DNA from: Bog-756 sp049517675
GTDB lineage: Bacteria > Actinomycetota > Acidimicrobiia > Acidimicrobiales > RAAP-2
Direction: 5' to 3'
Assembly: GCA_049517675.1 (NCBI GenBank)
Contig: JBEKRV010000022.1
Span: forward strand, 20,040 to 84,039
DNA length: 64,000 bases
Part shown: one piece after another, positions 42,270 to 50,493 of the stretch
Numbering within the stretch: position 1 is the first letter of the stretch
Layout: each line of letters begins with the position of its first letter
Notes under the pieces: model-generated
What the model saw: only the letters and a program-made list of their open reading frames with translations
What the model was told of the DNA's origin: nothing
Databases searched by the model: none
Position numbers and translations under genes: made by a program

Positions 42270-43466
42270 TCAGCCCACGCCGCGCTGGTTGGCCAGCGCC
42301 TCGTTGGCCAACTGGCCGGCGTACGTGTCCGAGAACGCCTCGGTCCCGTCCTGTCGGACGACGACGAAGTACAGCCAGGCACCCGCGGGCGGGTGGAGGG
42401 CGGCGTCGAGGGCCTGTTCCGACGGGAAGCAGGTGGGCGTCGGGGGGAGGCCCTCGTTCAGGTAGGTGTTGTACGGGGTCTGCAGCCGGAGGTCGGCCGG
42501 GGTCACCGTCCCCCCGTCCTGGCCGAGCGCGTAGAGGACGGTCGAGTTCATCTGGAGCGGCATCGACCGCGCCAGCCGGTTGTAGACGACGCGGGCGACC
42601 GGTCCCATGTTGGCCTCGAGCACACCCTCCTTCTCCACGATCGCGGCCACGGTGACCACCTGGTAGGGCGAGTAGCCCAGAGCCGCCGATCCGGCGGCCA
42701 GGCCGATCCGGGCCGCCTGGGCGTCGAACCGGTCCACCATCGCCTCCAGGATCTGCCGGTCGGTCTCCCCCGGCACGACCATGTAGGTCCCGGTGGCGAG
42801 GAGCCCCTCCAGGCTGGTGACCCCCGTGGGCTGCCAGGGCGACCGGACGACCCCGCTGGTCGCGGTGCGCTCGAACGACGACGCATCATGGCCGGGCAGC
42901 TGCCCGGCCCGCTCGGCGAGCTCGGCCACCGTGAAGCCGGGTGGGTTCACCAGGGGGAACACATTCGGGCCCCCGGACAGGACGGTCCGGACCTCGCCGA
43001 AGGACGAATTGGCCCGGAACGCGTAGGTCCCCGCCTCGAGGCCCGGGAGGCCGTTGAACCACGACCACACCCGGAAGGCGAGCGCATCGGTGACCACGCC
43101 CCGCTCGGCCAGCAGCGAGCCGGTGGTATCGGCGCCCGCACCGACCGGCACGGTGACGATGACCTGGGCACCCTGCGGTCCCGACGGGTCGGCCTCGCTG
43201 CGGACCCACAGGTAGCCACCGAACACGACGACGGCGACTGCGACCACGCAGCCGAGCACCACCACCCTCCACGGTCCCCGACGCCGGCTCGCGTGGGCGG
43301 CAGGGGTCCGGACCGGTCCGGCGACCCCGTCGCCCGGGACGTCGGGACCGGTCCCTCCGGCACGGGTCCTGTCGATGCCCGGGTCGGCCGGGCCCGGGCC
43401 CGGGTCCGGGCCGTCGGCGCGGTCGTCGGGACGGGGACCGTCGCCCGGGTCGGTCGGGCCGGTCAC
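42270..43466 (-). CDS. mltG: Endolytic transglycosylase MltG
   Basis: Membrane-anchored enzyme that cuts nascent glycan chains. 398 residues from the GTG at 43466, coupled to ruvX by GTGA; ATG at 43493 is an alternative. A 70-residue Pro/Asp/Gly-rich cytoplasmic lead, one membrane helix (WRVVVLGCVVAVAVVVFGGY), then the YceG/MltG domain. Catalytic Glu in VVTVAAIVEKEGV; ARVVYNRLARSMPLQMNSTV and TPYNTYLNEGLPPTP are conserved. The family LEGxLFPDTY reads LEGLLATGTYMV, a small change near the active site. Confidence 0.93.
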   Translation of the reverse strand: MTGPTDPGDGPRPDDRADGPDPGPGPADPGIDRTRAGGTGPDVPGDGVAGPVRTPAAHASRRRGPWRVVVLGCVVAVAVVVFGGYLWVRSEADPSGPQGAQVIVTVPVGAGADTTGSLLAERGVVTDALAFRVWSWFNGLPGLEAGTYAFRANSSFGEVRTVLSGGPNVFPLVNPPGFTVAELAERAGQLPGHDASSFERTATSGVVRSPWQPTGVTSLEGLLATGTYMVVPGETDRQILEAMVDRFDAQAARIGLAAGSAALGYSPYQVVTVAAIVEKEGVLEANMGPVARVVYNRLARSMPLQMNSTVLYALGQDGGTVTPADLRLQTPYNTYLNEGLPPTPTCFPSEQALDAALHPPAGAWLYFVVVRQDGTEAFSDTYAGQLANEALANQRGVG

Positions 43467-43921
43467 CCGTCCCCCCGTCGTCCGTCCAACCATGCCGCCA
43501 GCATGACCGCGGCCGCCGTCTGGTCGACCACGGCGCGCTGGTTGCGGCCCTTCGTCCCACCGGCGGTGAGTGCCTGGTGGGCGGTCACGGTGGTCATCCG
43601 CTCGTCGAAGAGCTCGACCTCGATCCCGTGCTCGTCCAACAGCCCGGCCAGTGCCTCGGCCTCGGCCTCGGCCGCGACCGCCGACGGGCCCCGGGTCCCG
43701 TCGAGGGAGAGGGGGTGCCCGACCACCACCACCACGGCCGCCTCCTCGACCGCCAGGTCGACCAGGGCACGCCGGTCGCGGGCCGCGTCCCCGGTACGGA
43801 CCACGGTCCCCCGGGGCGTGGCCAGGGTGCCCGCCGAGTCGCTCACGGCGATCCCGATCCGCTTGGCCCCGAGGTCGACGCCGACCGCCCGACCCGGACG
43901 GCGCACCCGGGCGTCAGTCAC
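43463..43921 (-). CDS. ruvX: RuvX / YqgF Holliday-junction resolvase-like protein
   Basis: RNase H-fold nuclease that works in 16S rRNA 5' end maturation and possibly in junction resolution. 152 residues: AVGVDLGAKRIGIAVSDSAG near residue 12 (first Asp ligand), VVVVGHPLSLDGTRG near 70, ELFDERMTTVTAHQAL near 107, and DQTAAAVMLAAWLD near 133. GTG start. GTGA overlap with mltG; 38 bases after alaS, an order shared across actinobacteria. Confidence 0.93.
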   Translation of the reverse strand: MTDARVRRPGRAVGVDLGAKRIGIAVSDSAGTLATPRGTVVRTGDAARDRRALVDLAVEEAAVVVVVGHPLSLDGTRGPSAVAAEAEAEALAGLLDEHGIEVELFDERMTTVTAHQALTAGGTKGRNQRAVVDQTAAAVMLAAWLDGRRGDG

Positions 43922-43959
43922 CGGGTCGGGCGCGGACGGCCGTGCACGGGTCCCGGTGT

Positions 43960-46575
43960 TCAGGCACCGGCGGTCAGTCGACGCGCCTCGTCGAGCGCCC
44001 GGTCGATCCCCGACGGGTCCTTGCCGCCGGCCACGGCCACCTCGGGGGATCCTCCGCCGCCCCCGCCCAGCAACGGTGCGATCTGCTTGACCAGGTCGCC
44101 GGCGTGGAGCTGGCCGCCATGGTCACCGTGGGTCCCCTTGCGGTCGGCGGACACGGCGACCGAGGCCTTCACCCCGTCCGGGCTCCCACCGAGGACCACC
44201 GCCCGCAGCTGGCCCTGGGACCGGACCGCCTGGGCCAGGTCCCGCAGCTGGTCCGGGGTGAGGCCGTCGCGCCGGGCCACGACCGACCCGTCCACGGCGT
44301 CGGACACGAGGGACGACGCCTCGGCCCGCAGCTCGCGTTCCTGCGCCCGTTCGAGGGCCTTCTCCGTGGCCCGCTGGCGCTCGAGCAGGCGCTCGATGGC
44401 CTCGCCGACGTGTTCGGGATCGGTCCGCAGCAACGACGCGGCCTCGGCCACCAGGTGCTCCCGTTCGGCCAGCCGGTCGAGGGCGCCGGTGCCGGTGACC
44501 GCCTCGATCCGTCGGGTGTTCGACCCGATGGACGACTCGGCCACCACGGTGATCGGACCGATCATGCCGAGCGCGGCGACGTGGGTGCCGCCGCACAGCT
44601 CCACCGAGTGGGGCCCGGCCCGGATGACCCGGACCTGCTCGCCGTACTTGTCGCCGAAGAAGGCCAGGGCACCCATGGCCTCGGCCTCCTCCTTGGTCGT
44701 CTCCACCACCGTGACCGGTGCGTCGGTGAGCACGTCGGCGTTGGCCATCGCCGTGACGGCGGCGAGCTCCTCGGGCGCCACCGCGGCATGGTGGCTGAAG
44801 TCGAAGCGCAGCCGGTCGGGCGCGACCAGCGAGCCCTGCTGGCGCACCTGGTCGCCGAGGACGGCCCGCAGCGCGGCGTGGAGCAGGTGGGTCCCGGTGT
44901 GGTTGCGCCGCAGGGCGTCGCGCCGGGATCCGTCGATGGTGGCGAGGGCGTCCTGCCCGGCGAACACCTCGCCGGTCACCGTGGCCCGGTGCGAGGTGAG
45001 CCCGGGCAGCGCCGACACGGTGTCGTGGACGAGCGCGGTGCCCGTCTCGGTCACGATGGTGCCGATGTCCCCCATCTGCCCGCCCCCCTCCGCATAGAAC
45101 GGCGTGCGGTCGAGGAAGATCTCGACCCGGCCGGCGTGGTCGGGATCGTTGTCGGTCAGGACCGCGACCACCCGGGCGGGCGCCGAGTAGTTCTCCGGGG
45201 ACTGCCCCACGAACACCGTGCGCCCCTCGACGTCGAGCACCGACCGGTACGCCTCGTCGCCCGCCGTCGTGCGGCCCGCCCGGGCGGCGGCCCGGGCCAG
45301 GGTGCGCTGGCGGTCCATGGCCGCCTCGAAACCCTCGAGGTCGACCTTCGACCCGACCTCCTCGGCGATCTCGACGGTGAGCTCCACCGGGAACCCGTAG
45401 GTGTCGTGGAGCCGGAACGCCACCTCGCCGGGGACCGTCACCTCGCCCGAGGACAGCACCTCCTCGAGGATGGCCGAGCCGGTCGCGAGGGTGCGGAGGA
45501 AGCCGTCCTCTTCGCGGGCCACCACGTCGACGACCAGCCGGTGCTGCTCGGCCAGGCTGGGATGGGCGCTTCCGAGCATCCCGATGGCGGTGTCGACGAG
45601 ACGCTCGGTGCACGGGACGGTGACCCCGAGCTGACGGGCCCGGCGCACGGCGCGGCGGATGACGCGTCGGAGCACGTAGCCCCGCCCCTCGTTCGACGGG
45701 AGGACGCCGTCGGCGACCAGCATCGCCATGGCCCGCCCGTGGTCCGCCATGATCCGCAGGGCCACGTCGTCCCGCTCGTCGGCACCGTAGGTCCGCCCGG
45801 TGATCGACTGGGCGGTGTCGAGCATGGGCCGGAACAGGTCGGTGTCGTACAGCGAGTCGACACCCTGGATCACCGGCAGGATCCGCTCGAGGCCCGCGCC
45901 GGTGTCGATGCTCGGCCGGGGCAGGGGCTCGGTCGAACCGTCCGGTCCGCGGTTGTACTGCATGAAGACCAGGTTCCAGATCTCGACGAACCGCTCGGGG
46001 CCGCCGAACGCCGGGCCGCCGGCCTCGCCGTACCCGGCCCCCTTGTCGATGAAGATCTCGGAGCTGGGCCCGCACGGTCCGGTGTCGCCCATCTTCCAGA
46101 AGTTGTCGTCACCGAGGCGCTGGATCCGGTCGGGGGGCACGCCCACCACGTCCCGCCAGATGGTCTCGGCCTCGTCGTCGGTCTCGAAGACGGTGACCCA
46201 CAGCCGGTCGCCGTCGATGCCGAGGACCTCGGTCACCAGCTCCCAGGCGTAGGGGATGGCGTCGGACTTGAAGTAGTCCCCGAAGCTGAAGTTGCCGAGC
46301 ATCTCGAAGAACGTGCAGTGCCGGAGGGTCGAGCCGACGATGTCGATGTCGACGGTGCGGAAGCACTTCTGCACGGAGGTGGCCCGCGGCCACGGCGGGA
46401 CCTCGTCGCCCAGGAAGAACGGCTTGAACGGCACCATCCCGGCGATGGTGAACAGGACCGAGGGGTCGTGGGGGATCAGGCTGGCCGACGCGACCGCGGC
46501 GTGGCCGCGATCGACGAAGTACCGGATGAAGGCGTCTCGGAGGTGGTCGGCGTCGGGGGCCGTTCCGGGGGTCAC
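43960..46575 (-). CDS. alaS: Alanyl-tRNA synthetase
   Basis: 871 residues, full length. Aminoacylation core from FIRYFVDRGHAAVASASLIP; motif 2 region FRTVDIDIVGSTLRHCTFFE near residue 75; WKMGDTGPCGPSSEIF near 160; motif 3 SIDTGAGLERILPV near 235. Editing domain with HTGTHLLHAALRAVLG near 560 and VELCGGTHVAALG near 655 (zinc/editing ligands). C-terminal DHHA1 end GGGGGGSPEVAVAGGK. The GTG at 46575 is chosen by family fit; TAGGAT 8 bases ahead suggests an own start site. Longer upstream frames overlap the next gene. Confidence 0.97.
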   Translation of the reverse strand: MTPGTAPDADHLRDAFIRYFVDRGHAAVASASLIPHDPSVLFTIAGMVPFKPFFLGDEVPPWPRATSVQKCFRTVDIDIVGSTLRHCTFFEMLGNFSFGDYFKSDAIPYAWELVTEVLGIDGDRLWVTVFETDDEAETIWRDVVGVPPDRIQRLGDDNFWKMGDTGPCGPSSEIFIDKGAGYGEAGGPAFGGPERFVEIWNLVFMQYNRGPDGSTEPLPRPSIDTGAGLERILPVIQGVDSLYDTDLFRPMLDTAQSITGRTYGADERDDVALRIMADHGRAMAMLVADGVLPSNEGRGYVLRRVIRRAVRRARQLGVTVPCTERLVDTAIGMLGSAHPSLAEQHRLVVDVVAREEDGFLRTLATGSAILEEVLSSGEVTVPGEVAFRLHDTYGFPVELTVEIAEEVGSKVDLEGFEAAMDRQRTLARAAARAGRTTAGDEAYRSVLDVEGRTVFVGQSPENYSAPARVVAVLTDNDPDHAGRVEIFLDRTPFYAEGGGQMGDIGTIVTETGTALVHDTVSALPGLTSHRATVTGEVFAGQDALATIDGSRRDALRRNHTGTHLLHAALRAVLGDQVRQQGSLVAPDRLRFDFSHHAAVAPEELAAVTAMANADVLTDAPVTVVETTKEEAEAMGALAFFGDKYGEQVRVIRAGPHSVELCGGTHVAALGMIGPITVVAESSIGSNTRRIEAVTGTGALDRLAEREHLVAEAASLLRTDPEHVGEAIERLLERQRATEKALERAQERELRAEASSLVSDAVDGSVVARRDGLTPDQLRDLAQAVRSQGQLRAVVLGGSPDGVKASVAVSADRKGTHGDHGGQLHAGDLVKQIAPLLGGGGGGSPEVAVAGGKDPSGIDRALDEARRLTAGA

Positions 46576-46583
46576 GACCCGAA

Positions 46584-46589
46584 ATCCTA
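46584..46589 (-). promoter_or_regulatory. Candidate -10 TAGGAT for alaS (minus)
   Basis: TAGGAT ends 8 bases before the alaS GTG and overlaps the stop region of the upstream small gene. No ribosome site is seen. Confidence 0.4.
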
Positions 46590-46991
46590 CTTGCCCAGGT
46601 GGGAAGGGGATTTTCGCACCCGCCGCCGCCGTGCGGGCGACGGGTGCGTCGCCTCCGGTGAGGGTGCCTCCGTGGCTCCCCCGCCGACCCGGTCGGACGG
46701 GACGCCCGGTCCACCCGGTGACAGGTCGTCGTCGGCCGTGGCCAGCCCGGCCCAGATTTCGACTTCGCGCCGACGCATCTCGTCGCGCCCGGTGGCAACC
46801 GCGTCGCGGACCCGACCACCGGTGCTGAGTGCCGCCTGTCGGGCCGTCCGCCCGACCTCGGTCACCAGGGACTCCGGCTGCAGCCGCGCCGTCGCCACCT
46901 CGATGGTGCGACGGAGTTTCCGCTCGGCGTAGAGGGACGAGGCGGCACCGGCGACGACGCCGGTGAACAGCCAGACGGCGCGGCGGGCCAC
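46587..46991 (-). CDS. DUF6167-like small membrane-anchored protein
   Basis: 134 residues: one N-terminal membrane segment (RAVWLFTGVVAGAASSLYA), then a charged helical part (RRTIEVATARLQPESLVTEV, RDEMRRREVEIWAG) and a basic disordered tail (PARRRRVRKSPSHLGK). Resembles the DUF6167 proteins that stand between DUF948 and alaS in actinobacteria; function unknown. Starts 2 bases after the DUF948 stop and ends 11 bases before alaS, so the three are one unit. Confidence 0.75.
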   Translation of the reverse strand: MARRAVWLFTGVVAGAASSLYAERKLRRTIEVATARLQPESLVTEVGRTARQAALSTGGRVRDAVATGRDEMRRREVEIWAGLATADDDLSPGGPGVPSDRVGGGATEAPSPEATHPSPARRRRVRKSPSHLGK

Positions 46992-46993
46992 GG

Positions 46994-47395
46994 CTAGCGG
47001 CTCCGGTCCCGGAGGGCCGGGGCGGTCCGGTCGACCTCGGGCCCGCTGCCGGCGAGCCGCCGGAGGCCGCTCGAGGCACCGGCCCGGACGGCGAGCACCT
47101 TGACGACCGGGTTGGCGAACGCCCGGTAGGCGAGCCGGGAGGCCGAGTCGACCGTGGCGTGGACGGACTCCGTCGAGTCGAGGACGGCACCGACCCGCTC
47201 CATCTCCGTGGCGGCCTGGTCGACCACACGGTGGGCGTCGGCGACCAGCGGGACGGTCTGGCGCCGCAGCTCGTCGGCCATGACCCTCATCCGGCCCACC
47301 TCGCGCCGCAGCGAGCCGATGGCCACGAGCAGACCGACGACGGCGAGTACGCAGGCGGCGCTGGCCACCAGGACGGCGATCTCTCCAGTGGTCAT
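46994..47395 (-). CDS. DUF948-like membrane protein
   Basis: 133 residues. Membrane segment at 6-27 (IAVLVASAACVLAVVGLLVA) followed by a long helical, probably coiled-coil stretch (RREVGRMRVMADELRRQTVP, HRVVDQAATEMERVGAVLD) as in DUF948 proteins; then FANPVVKVLAVRAGASSGLR, also typical. Role unknown, possibly envelope stress. ATG at 47395 with a -10 9 bases ahead; first gene of the DUF948-alaS-aroE unit. Confidence 0.78.
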   Translation of the reverse strand: MTTGEIAVLVASAACVLAVVGLLVAIGSLRREVGRMRVMADELRRQTVPLVADAHRVVDQAATEMERVGAVLDSTESVHATVDSASRLAYRAFANPVVKVLAVRAGASSGLRRLAGSGPEVDRTAPALRDRSR

Positions 47396-47404
47396 GATCG
47401 GGTC

Positions 47405-47410
47405 AGTGTA
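47405..47410 (-). promoter_or_regulatory. Candidate -10 TACACT (minus), near-leaderless
   Basis: TACACT ends 9 bases before the ATG at 47395; it would start the alaS-ruvX-mltG-aroE unit. Confidence 0.45.
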
Positions 47411-47447
47411 GATCGCCCGGCCACCGCGGAGGCGGGTCCCGGCCGCA

Positions 47448-48068
47448 TCAGGTCGGTGCCATCCCGACGATGGGCTCGTTGAGGGGGATCCCGCCGGTCG
47501 AGCCGTCGAACGGGGCCGTCCCGAAGGCGAAGATCCCCCCGTCGGAGGCGACCAGCCAGTACCCGGTACCGTTCAGGTCGACCCCCATCCCGATGATCGG
47601 CTCGTTGAGGGCCATCCCTCCGGTCGAGCCGAAGAAGCCGGCGTCACCGAAGGCGAACACCCCGCCGTCGGACGCGACCAGCCAGTAGCCCCCGCCGTCG
47701 GGCGTCGGTGCCACGCCCACGATCGGCTTGTTGAGGGTCAGGTTCCCGGTCGAGCCGAAGAAGCCGGCGTCGCCGAAGGCGAACACCCCGCCGTCGGACG
47801 CGACCAGCCAGTAGCCACCGCCGTCGAGGGTCCGGGCCATGCCCACGATCGGCTTGTTGAGGGTGAGGTTCCCGGTCGAGCCGAAGAAGCCGGCGTCGCC
47901 GAAGGCGAACACCCCGCCGTCGGACGCGACCAGCCAGTAGCCCTGGTCGTCGGGGGTCGCCGCCATGCCCACGATCGGCTTGTTGAGGGTGAGGTTCCCG
48001 GTCGAGCCGAAGAAGCCGGCGTGACCGAAGGCGAACACCCCGCCGTCGGAGGCGGTGAGCCAGTAGCC
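47448..48068 (-). repeat. 126-bp direct repeats, five units, in the protease gene
   Basis: Units begin at 48068, 47942, 47816, 47690 and 47564 (minus strand); the middle ones are near identical in DNA, and the last is 117 bp with the stop. Each encodes 42 residues starting GYWLVASDGG. Near-identity points to recent amplification or gene conversion. Confidence 0.95.
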
Positions 48069-50444
48069 GGGTACCGCGTAGGTGAACCGGTCCCCGGGAC
48101 CGGTCCGGCTCGACCCCGAGCTCGCGTCGACCACCACGTCCACCGTGGCGCCCTGATCCGGGCCCGGCGGGACGGTGGCCACGATCGACGTCGGCGACAC
48201 CACCCGGGACGCGGCTGCCACCCCGCCGAACGTCACCGTCGATCCGGGAAGGAACCCCGAACCGGAGATGGCGACGCGCTCGCCGCCGCCGACCGGTCCC
48301 CGATTGGCGACCACGGACGTCACCTCGGGGGCGAGGTACGTGAAGATCGACGCGGCCACCGTCGGGCTGGTGCCCGCCGCGGGCCCCGACGTGGTGACCG
48401 TGACCGGTGCGGTCCTCCCGGTGCCGACGTCGGGGGTGATCACCGTGATCGACGTGGGGCTGGAAGTCACCACCGTGGCCCGGACGCCCCCGATCCGGAC
48501 GACCGGTGTGCCGGTGCCGAAGCCCGATCCGGAGATGACCACCTGCGTGCCTCCGACGGCCCACCCCGACGACGGGGACAGCCCGGTGACGGAGGGACAC
48601 CCGCCCGCTGACCCCGACAGCAGGCCGAGCAGATCCGCGGCCCTCGGGCTCCCCCACCCCGACGCCAGGTCGTAACCGGTGGTGGCCCGATAGGTGTCCG
48701 GGGCATCGAACAGGTCGTTGTTCCCGGAGGTGACGTCGTTGAACGCGCTCGACGCGCCGGCCGCGTAGATCGTCGGGTCGAGGAACCCGGCCGGTGAGGA
48801 GCATCCCTGATTGGTGTCGGCGACCAGGGCGGCCCACAGCGGGGCGGCCATGCTCGTCCCCCCGGCGTAGATCCAGGCGCCGCCGAGGTAGATCAGGTCG
48901 CCGAAGTCCGGGTCGGCCGACGCGGTCACGTCGGGGACCTCCCGGCACTGGTCGTCGAAGTCGGTCCCGCACTCGTAGCTGGTGGCCGCGGACTGCGCGG
49001 CGGGCACCTGCTGCCAGGACGGGGCCTCGAAGGTCGTCGAGTTCCCCCCGCCACCGGCCCCGCCACCTACCGAGCTGTCGTTCCACACGGACTCGGTCGG
49101 GTCGCCGGGCGCCGCCGACATGAGCGAGGTCCCCCCGACCCCGGTCATGTCCGGTTGGGAGGACGGGTCGTCGACCGCCAGCCCGTTCGTCCCCCCCTGG
49201 TCGGCGCAGTCGGACGATCCGGAGTCCCCCGACGCGGCGAAGAAGGTCTGGCCCTGGGTGACCGCCAGGGCGAACACCGACTCCTCCGCCTGTTGGGCGG
49301 CCTCACCCATCAACGGCTCGCACTCGCCCCAGCTGGTGGTCAGTACCTTGGCCGTGTCGTCGTCGACCATGGCGTCGTAGGTGTCGAGCGGGCCGGTCCC
49401 GTTGTCGTTCGGTCCGGTGTAGACCACGATCGAGGACCCCGGGGCCAGTCCGGCGACGACCTCGATGTCGAGCACGGCTTCGCCACTCGACTGGGTCGGC
49501 AGGGCGCCGCCGTCCACCGGTACCTCCGTCACCGGCACGTCGGTGTGGTAACACGCCTGGTAGGCAGCGACGTCCGGCGCCGAGTACTGCTCGAGCTCGT
49601 AGATGCCCACGGTCTGGCCGGCGCCGACCCGGCCGGCGTCGTAGAGCGAGGTGAGCCCGTAGGTGGCCGCCAGCTGGGCGGCCGTATAGGTCGGATGGCC
49701 CGAGTCGAGGAGGCCCTGTTGGATGTCGGTGGCCGCCGAGCACGGTTGGGGTCCGGCCGGGGACTGGGCCGGGGCGGCGACGTGCGGTACGGCCGTGCCG
49801 GGACGGACCGGGTGGCCGAGCACCAGGTGCGGCGTCCCGGTGGCCAGGGAGGAGAGCCCCACCACCCCCTGGAGCGACGGGGCGAGGGCAGCCGGGACCA
49901 TCGGGTCCCGGGTACCGAGCCGGGCCACCCGGCCGTCGGCCAGGCGGGTCTGCACGAGCGGGACGGCGAAGGCCGCCTCGAGCTGGCCGGCGGTGCCGCT
50001 CACCTTGACCAGGAGCCCGTCGGACGAGGTGGCACCGACGTCGAGCCCGGCCGAGGTCAGCCAGTCCCTGGTGGCGCGGAGCGTGGCCGCGGTCGGACCG
50101 AAGGCCGAGGCCAGGTGCCCGGCCGGCATGTAGTGGCGGAACAGCGGGTTCCCCGGGGTGGACACCGCCTTGGCGAACGCGCTCAACGCCGCCGGGTCCC
50201 GGGGACGCAGGGCCACGTCCACCGTGATCGGCGTCGACACCGCCGTCGGGCCGAGCACGGTGGCCCCACGGGGGACGGCGATGGCGTTGCCGACCAGGGG
50301 GACCGGCGCGCCGGTGACCGCCGCCGGCACGGTGGTGCCGGGAGCCGCGGCGGCGAGCCCGGGGGTGGCGGCCAGGAAGACCGACGCGAGTACGGCGACC
50401 ATCAGCGTCCGGCGCCGGGCCGCGCGGGTGGATCTCCCTGTCAT
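47448..50444 (-). CDS. Secreted S53 (pro-kumamolisin) peptidase with IPT and 42-residue repeats
   Basis: 998-residue secreted acid-type serine-carboxyl peptidase. Signal peptide at 1-35 (RRRTLMVAVLASVFLAATPG, cut after AAA); pro-domain to about 200 (LRPRDPAALSAFAKAV); catalytic domain about 235-610 with E322, D326 (EAVLDIE), oxyanion D407 (AASGDSG) and S531 (GGTSMAAPLW), and the calcium-loop end FNDVTSGNND. Two IPT/TIG Ig-like domains follow (CPSVTGLSPSSGWAVGGTQ; APEVTSVVANRGPVGGGERV). The tail is five copies of a YWLVASDGGVFAFGDAGFF unit. Start: ATG at 50444 in preference to 50462, which adds six residues. A CAGACT 6 bases ahead may be a weak -10. Likely feeds the cell on protein, or matures surface proteins. 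Confidence 0.93.
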   Translation of the reverse strand: MTGRSTRAARRRTLMVAVLASVFLAATPGLAAAAPGTTVPAAVTGAPVPLVGNAIAVPRGATVLGPTAVSTPITVDVALRPRDPAALSAFAKAVSTPGNPLFRHYMPAGHLASAFGPTAATLRATRDWLTSAGLDVGATSSDGLLVKVSGTAGQLEAAFAVPLVQTRLADGRVARLGTRDPMVPAALAPSLQGVVGLSSLATGTPHLVLGHPVRPGTAVPHVAAPAQSPAGPQPCSAATDIQQGLLDSGHPTYTAAQLAATYGLTSLYDAGRVGAGQTVGIYELEQYSAPDVAAYQACYHTDVPVTEVPVDGGALPTQSSGEAVLDIEVVAGLAPGSSIVVYTGPNDNGTGPLDTYDAMVDDDTAKVLTTSWGECEPLMGEAAQQAEESVFALAVTQGQTFFAASGDSGSSDCADQGGTNGLAVDDPSSQPDMTGVGGTSLMSAAPGDPTESVWNDSSVGGGAGGGGNSTTFEAPSWQQVPAAQSAATSYECGTDFDDQCREVPDVTASADPDFGDLIYLGGAWIYAGGTSMAAPLWAALVADTNQGCSSPAGFLDPTIYAAGASSAFNDVTSGNNDLFDAPDTYRATTGYDLASGWGSPRAADLLGLLSGSAGGCPSVTGLSPSSGWAVGGTQVVISGSGFGTGTPVVRIGGVRATVVTSSPTSITVITPDVGTGRTAPVTVTTSGPAAGTSPTVAASIFTYLAPEVTSVVANRGPVGGGERVAISGSGFLPGSTVTFGGVAAASRVVSPTSIVATVPPGPDQGATVDVVVDASSGSSRTGPGDRFTYAVPGYWLTASDGGVFAFGHAGFFGSTGNLTLNKPIVGMAATPDDQGYWLVASDGGVFAFGDAGFFGSTGNLTLNKPIVGMARTLDGGGYWLVASDGGVFAFGDAGFFGSTGNLTLNKPIVGVAPTPDGGGYWLVASDGGVFAFGDAGFFGSTGGMALNEPIIGMGVDLNGTGYWLVASDGGIFAFGTAPFDGSTGGIPLNEPIVGMAPT

Positions 50445-50493
50445 CGTCCCAGTCTGGCCCACGCCGTGGCCGGGTCGATGTCATCGACCCCGG

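Noticed and set aside
41256..44090. A 944-codon open frame on the plus strand
   Set aside because: It is antisense to aroE, mltG and ruvX, all with clear motifs; high GC keeps opposite frames open. Composition is Arg/Gly/His-rich without domains.
47448..48068. Regular repeats that could be taken for a CRISPR array
   Set aside because: 126-bp contiguous units with no spacers, in frame within a protease gene; no cas genes.
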